A DNA stretch of 7,949 bases from Alphaproteobacteria bacterium (lineage in GTDB: Bacteria > Pseudomonadota > Alphaproteobacteria > Rs-D84): positions 1 through 7,949 of the forward strand of contig JAGBGA010000105.1 of the NCBI GenBank assembly GCA_017936185.1, read 5' to 3'. Within the stretch, counting starts at the first letter, position 1. Every line of letters starts with the position of its first letter. The notes below the pieces were generated by a model. It searched no databases and was not told the DNA's origin. It was given only the letters and a program-made list of their open reading frames with translations. Positions 5,358-7,949 of this stretch are shown piece after piece. The position numbers and the translations under genes are program-made.

Positions 5358-6401
5358 TTAACGTATGTTTAAATCTTTGTATATTTGTTGGGCCTGTGCT
5401 TTGAAATCGTCGAAATCAAAACCGACATCTGGGGCACAGATTAATTTTGATGTCGCGGGGATTGCTTTGCTTTCAAGCATGGCGCGCGTCCCTTCAAGCA
5501 ACGCGTTGCGTTCTGTGGCGAATAATATTTTACCGTTTGCTGTTAATGTGTGTTCGTCCCTTGGATCGCCACTAAGACCGACTTGGCTGTGTTCTTTGGT
5601 TATATCTTCTTTTATTCGGCTTGTAATCATTAGGTTGCCGAATTTCTGTCCAAAAAATGCAGGTTTGAATTTTTCTGGTGTTTTACGCATATGATAACTT
5701 AGTTCATTGTAATAATTTATTTGCGTGTCAGATGCGCTGGCAAATGACAGACTGGTAAATTTGCATTGTTCCAGTGGTGCAAATGGCGCGTGGTTTATCG
5801 CCAGAATGTTTTTTTGTATTTCGTACATGTCTTGCAAACTGTATGTGAATTTATCGAATTCTTGTTGCATATGTTCTTCTATCATTCGCAGTACATATGC
5901 GCCATGACAATGTGTGAAAACCAACATTTTTCTGAAGTTTTCTTTTGTTTTCTTGGGGCTTTGCATTTGGTCATTGTGCCCCAACAGGCGCGGAATAAAC
6001 GCAAAGTTAAAAATGTTATATATATAGTTTGGATATGTATTACTTAATGGATAAGACTGATTCATGTATGTAAGATCGGTCAGCGTTATACCGTTGCCAT
6101 AATCCAAAATGCTTTTTGTGTCGCGATATTCGCGGAACAAGTTTAATCGGTCAAGGTCACTGTTGCGGTCGCGTAATTTATAATATGCGGAATATATGTT
6201 TAATCCGCGGGTTATGCCATTTAAATAAAGGGTCTTTGCGACGCTGATACAATAATTGCGTGCCCATTCTTGGGTGTTTGTGTTTTCGCCACCCAATATT
6301 AATATGGACGGCGTTGATATATCCATACTGGTTGCGTATTCCAGATTGTTTGGATTTTCAAGCGGTATTTTTATAAAATCTACAGTACTAATGTTTTTCA
6401 T
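5358..6401 (-). CDS. Uncharacterised 347-aa protein with a possible alpha/beta-hydrolase-like elbow
   Basis: I do not recognise this family. No signal peptide or clear membrane segment is visible. An early strand SILILGGEN (32-40) is followed by a helix. KMLVFTHCHGAYVLRMIEEH (158-177) then reads like strand, nucleophile elbow and helix: THCHGA has the spacing of the lipase GHSLGA motif, with Cys165 in the serine position. Later strands ILAINHAP (199-206) and FTSLSFASASD (215-225) and His284 could supply an acid (Asp225) and a histidine, but the triad is only inferred. The frame is open further upstream to 6506. The ATG at 6401 is chosen because a consensus -35 promoter places the transcription start within a few bases of it, and the longer version would run through that promoter. 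It is the first gene of a two-gene unit with the kinase-like gene. Leucine and arginine codons are more mixed than in tsf or ctpA. Confidence 0.8.
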   Translation of the reverse strand: MKNISTVDFIKIPLENPNNLEYATSMDISTPSILILGGENTNTQEWARNYCISVAKTLYLNGITRGLNIYSAYYKLRDRNSDLDRLNLFREYRDTKSILDYGNGITLTDLTYMNQSYPLSNTYPNYIYNIFNFAFIPRLLGHNDQMQSPKKTKENFRKMLVFTHCHGAYVLRMIEEHMQQEFDKFTYSLQDMYEIQKNILAINHAPFAPLEQCKFTSLSFASASDTQINYYNELSYHMRKTPEKFKPAFFGQKFGNLMITSRIKEDITKEHSQVGLSGDPRDEHTLTANGKILFATERNALLEGTRAMLESKAIPATSKLICAPDVGFDFDDFKAQAQQIYKDLNIR

Positions 6402-6408
6402 GTGTTGG

Positions 6409-6437
6409 AATGTAGTACAAAAAACAGAAAATGTCAA
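6409..6437 (-). promoter_or_regulatory. Promoter of the two-gene minus-strand unit
   Basis: On the minus strand a consensus TTGACA (6437-6432), a 17-base spacer and TACATT (6414-6409, four of six) precede the ATG at 6401. The -10 ends seven bases before the ATG, so the transcript would be leaderless or carry only one or two leader bases. No Shine-Dalgarno sequence is present. Confidence 0.72.
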
Positions 6438-6459
6438 GTGTTTTTTCTTAAAATTGGTG

Positions 6460-6488
6460 TTGAATGAAGGTTTAATTTGTTTTATGCT
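6460..6488 (+). promoter_or_regulatory. Putative ctpA promoter
   Basis: TTGAAT (6460-6465), a 17-base spacer and TATGCT (6483-6488) each match four of six consensus bases. Transcription would start near 6495 and leave a leader of about 23 bases with AAAAGGG (6505-6511) six bases before the ctpA ATG. It does not overlap the divergent promoter at 6409-6437. Confidence 0.5.
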
Positions 6489-6517
6489 GGTTTTGCGGTT
6501 TATCAAAAGGGTATGTA

Positions 6518-7945
6518 ATGTTTAAGAAATTATTTGTTTTTATGATGTTGTTGGTTCCGGTTGTTGACTGTGTGGCGGCGCCGAAAAAGAAAAAAGAAGA
6601 ACCAATTGTTCATTTGACGGATGAACAGATTTATGAAGAATTAAAAAAGTTGGCCTTGGTGTTCGAAGTTGCGCGTGAAAACTTTGTCGAAGAAGCCGAC
6701 GAAAAAAAGATGTTGGAAGCGGCAATGAACGGAATGTTGGCTGAACTTGATCCACATTCGTCGTATCTGTCGGCCGATGATTTTAAAGAATTCAGTGATA
6801 AATCACATGGTGAATTTGGTGGGTTGGGAATTCAGATTACCAGTGACCGCGGCGCAGTGCGCGTGATTTCGCCAATTGATGATACACCGGCCGAACGTGC
6901 CGGGATAAAGGCGGGTGACTATATAACGCATATTGATGATGAACAGGTTTTTGATTTAACCTTGAACCAGGCGGTTAAAAAGATGAAAGGTCGCCCAGGA
7001 ACCAAGGTTAAGTTGACGATTGTGTCGGATGATGGTGAATCCAAGACAATGACGCTGAAGCGTGCGATTATCAAGGTGGAATCAGTAAAGTCTGATGAAA
7101 AAATGTTGGCGGATGCGGATCCGGATGATAAAGAAACACCAAAATTTGGATATATAAGAATTTCGGACTTTGGTGCAACAACCGCGCGCGATTTGAAAAA
7201 GGCAATTGAAAAATTGGAAAAAAGCGATGTTGTTGGATATGTTGTCGATGTTCGTAATAATCCGGGTGGGTACTTGACGGCGGCAATTGATGTGTCCGAT
7301 GCCTTTTTGGAAGAAGGGGAAATTGTTTCAACACGCGGCAAGGCCAAGACGGATATCGAACGTGTGTACGCGACACCGGGCGATTTGACAAATGGAAAGC
7401 CGGTTGTGGTTTTGATTAATCATGGGTCGGCGTCTGCATCGGAAATTGTGGCGGGCGCAATTCAAGATAATGGGCGTGGGCTGGTTATGGGGTCACAATC
7501 TTTTGGCAAGGGCAGTGTGCAACAACAAAAACCGCTTGGTGATGGTACGGCAATTCATATTACAATTGCCCGGTATTATACGCCGTCGGGACGTTCAATA
7601 CAAAATGAAGGTATTACGCCGGATATAGAAGTGTTGCAATCCAAGGTCGAAGTTATTGAAAAGAAAGAAAGCATGTATTCAGAAGCGTCCTTTAAAAATT
7701 CATTAAAGAATGACAAGGCAAAAAAGAAAGACAAAAAGAAAGACAGTGATGATGACAAAGATGATGATGAAGAAACACCATTTGATGAATTAAGTGACGA
7801 AGAAAAAGATGCACGTGATTACCAATTGCAACGTGCGATGGAAATGGTTTTGGCAATGTCGAAAATGCAAACGCACAGTTTGACCAAGTTGACAGAAGCG
7901 CTGTCGGGGTCAGATGAAACGGTTGTTGTTATAAAAGAAAAATAA
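6518..7945 (+). CDS. ctpA: C-terminal processing peptidase, S41 family (CtpA-like)
   Basis: CtpA-type enzymes are periplasmic serine proteases that trim or degrade envelope proteins, including cell-wall hydrolases, from their C-termini. The 475-aa product has a signal peptide (about residues 1-20) and an N-terminal helical region with ELDPHSSYL (76-84). A PDZ domain follows at about 95-182 (GGLGIQI, SPAERAG-like TPAERAGIKAGD). The S41 catalytic core spans about 205-370. Aligned by eye with E. coli Tsp, the Ser-Lys dyad is Ser306 in GSASASEI and Lys331 in SFGKGSVQ, with Asp317 conserved between them. GRSIQNEGITPDIEV closes the core. A very charged Lys/Asp stretch (about 398-418) then links to a helical C-terminal tail. 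The ATG is supported by AAAAGGG six bases upstream. The stop is followed by four more A at the window edge, compatible with another terminator A-run just beyond. ctpA has its own promoter because two opposing genes separate it from envC. Confidence 0.95.
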   Translation: MFKKLFVFMMLLVPVVDCVAAPKKKKEEPIVHLTDEQIYEELKKLALVFEVARENFVEEADEKKMLEAAMNGMLAELDPHSSYLSADDFKEFSDKSHGEFGGLGIQITSDRGAVRVISPIDDTPAERAGIKAGDYITHIDDEQVFDLTLNQAVKKMKGRPGTKVKLTIVSDDGESKTMTLKRAIIKVESVKSDEKMLADADPDDKETPKFGYIRISDFGATTARDLKKAIEKLEKSDVVGYVVDVRNNPGGYLTAAIDVSDAFLEEGEIVSTRGKAKTDIERVYATPGDLTNGKPVVVLINHGSASASEIVAGAIQDNGRGLVMGSQSFGKGSVQQQKPLGDGTAIHITIARYYTPSGRSIQNEGITPDIEVLQSKVEVIEKKESMYSEASFKNSLKNDKAKKKDKKKDSDDDKDDDEETPFDELSDEEKDARDYQLQRAMEMVLAMSKMQTHSLTKLTEALSGSDETVVVIKEK

Positions 7946-7949
7946 AAAA

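Noticed and set aside
2704..6401. The minus-strand genes as part of a prophage or insertion element
   Set aside because: No integrase, transposase, terminal repeats, tRNA or target duplication is seen, and base and codon use resemble the flanking genes.
6402..6506. Upstream extension of the 347-aa gene to 6506
   Set aside because: The extension runs through its own consensus promoter and the ctpA promoter region and has no ribosome binding site.
6919..7347. Minus-strand open frame of 142 aa inside ctpA
   Set aside because: It is antisense to the conserved PDZ and catalytic core of ctpA, with serine-rich shadow composition and no start signals.

Overview
The window looks like chromosomal DNA of an AT-leaning, probably uncultured or host-associated alphaproteobacterium. 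This is inferred from gene content: EF-Ts (tsf), a bacterial tyrosyl-tRNA synthetase (tyrS), and an EnvC-type murein hydrolase activator near a CtpA-type S41 peptidase, an envC-ctpA neighbourhood I know mainly from Alphaproteobacteria. Glutamate is written almost only as GAA, and leucine is mostly TTG in the plus-strand housekeeping genes. Nothing in the window fixes the species. No rRNA, tRNA, CRISPR array, insertion sequence or attachment site was seen.

Layout. (1) 4-873: tsf, closed by an intrinsic terminator (897-928). (2) 949-2677: a likely transcription unit with its own promoter, holding an unrecognised basic 148-aa protein (1001-1447) and tyrS (1469-2677). (3) 2679-2705: a symmetric terminator shared with a convergent unknown gene of 173 aa (2704-3225, minus). 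(4) 3226-3307: a very compact divergent promoter region in which one self-complementary hexamer, TTGCAA, appears to be the -35 element of both promoters, next to an inverted repeat. (5) 3308-4381: envC, apparently transcribed from its own first base (leaderless), closed by a second shared terminator (4382-4406). (6) 4405-6401 minus: two consecutive genes, an APH/choline-kinase-like protein (311 aa) and, upstream of it, an unrecognised 347-aa protein with a possible cysteine nucleophile elbow. They share a strong promoter that again gives a nearly leaderless start. (7) 6460-7945: ctpA with its own promoter. No gap of more than 300 bases lacks a gene.

How the genes work together. tsf and tyrS serve translation. 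EnvC (periplasmic activator of cell-wall amidases) and CtpA (periplasmic processing protease) serve envelope maintenance and cell separation. They would normally sit together, but here they are split by a head-on two-gene unit whose chemistry is unknown. The four proteins without assigned function (148, 173, 311 and 347 aa) and the economical control regions are the most interesting parts. I see no clear mobile, defence or biosynthetic system; the kinase/hydrolase-like pair is the best candidate for something undescribed.
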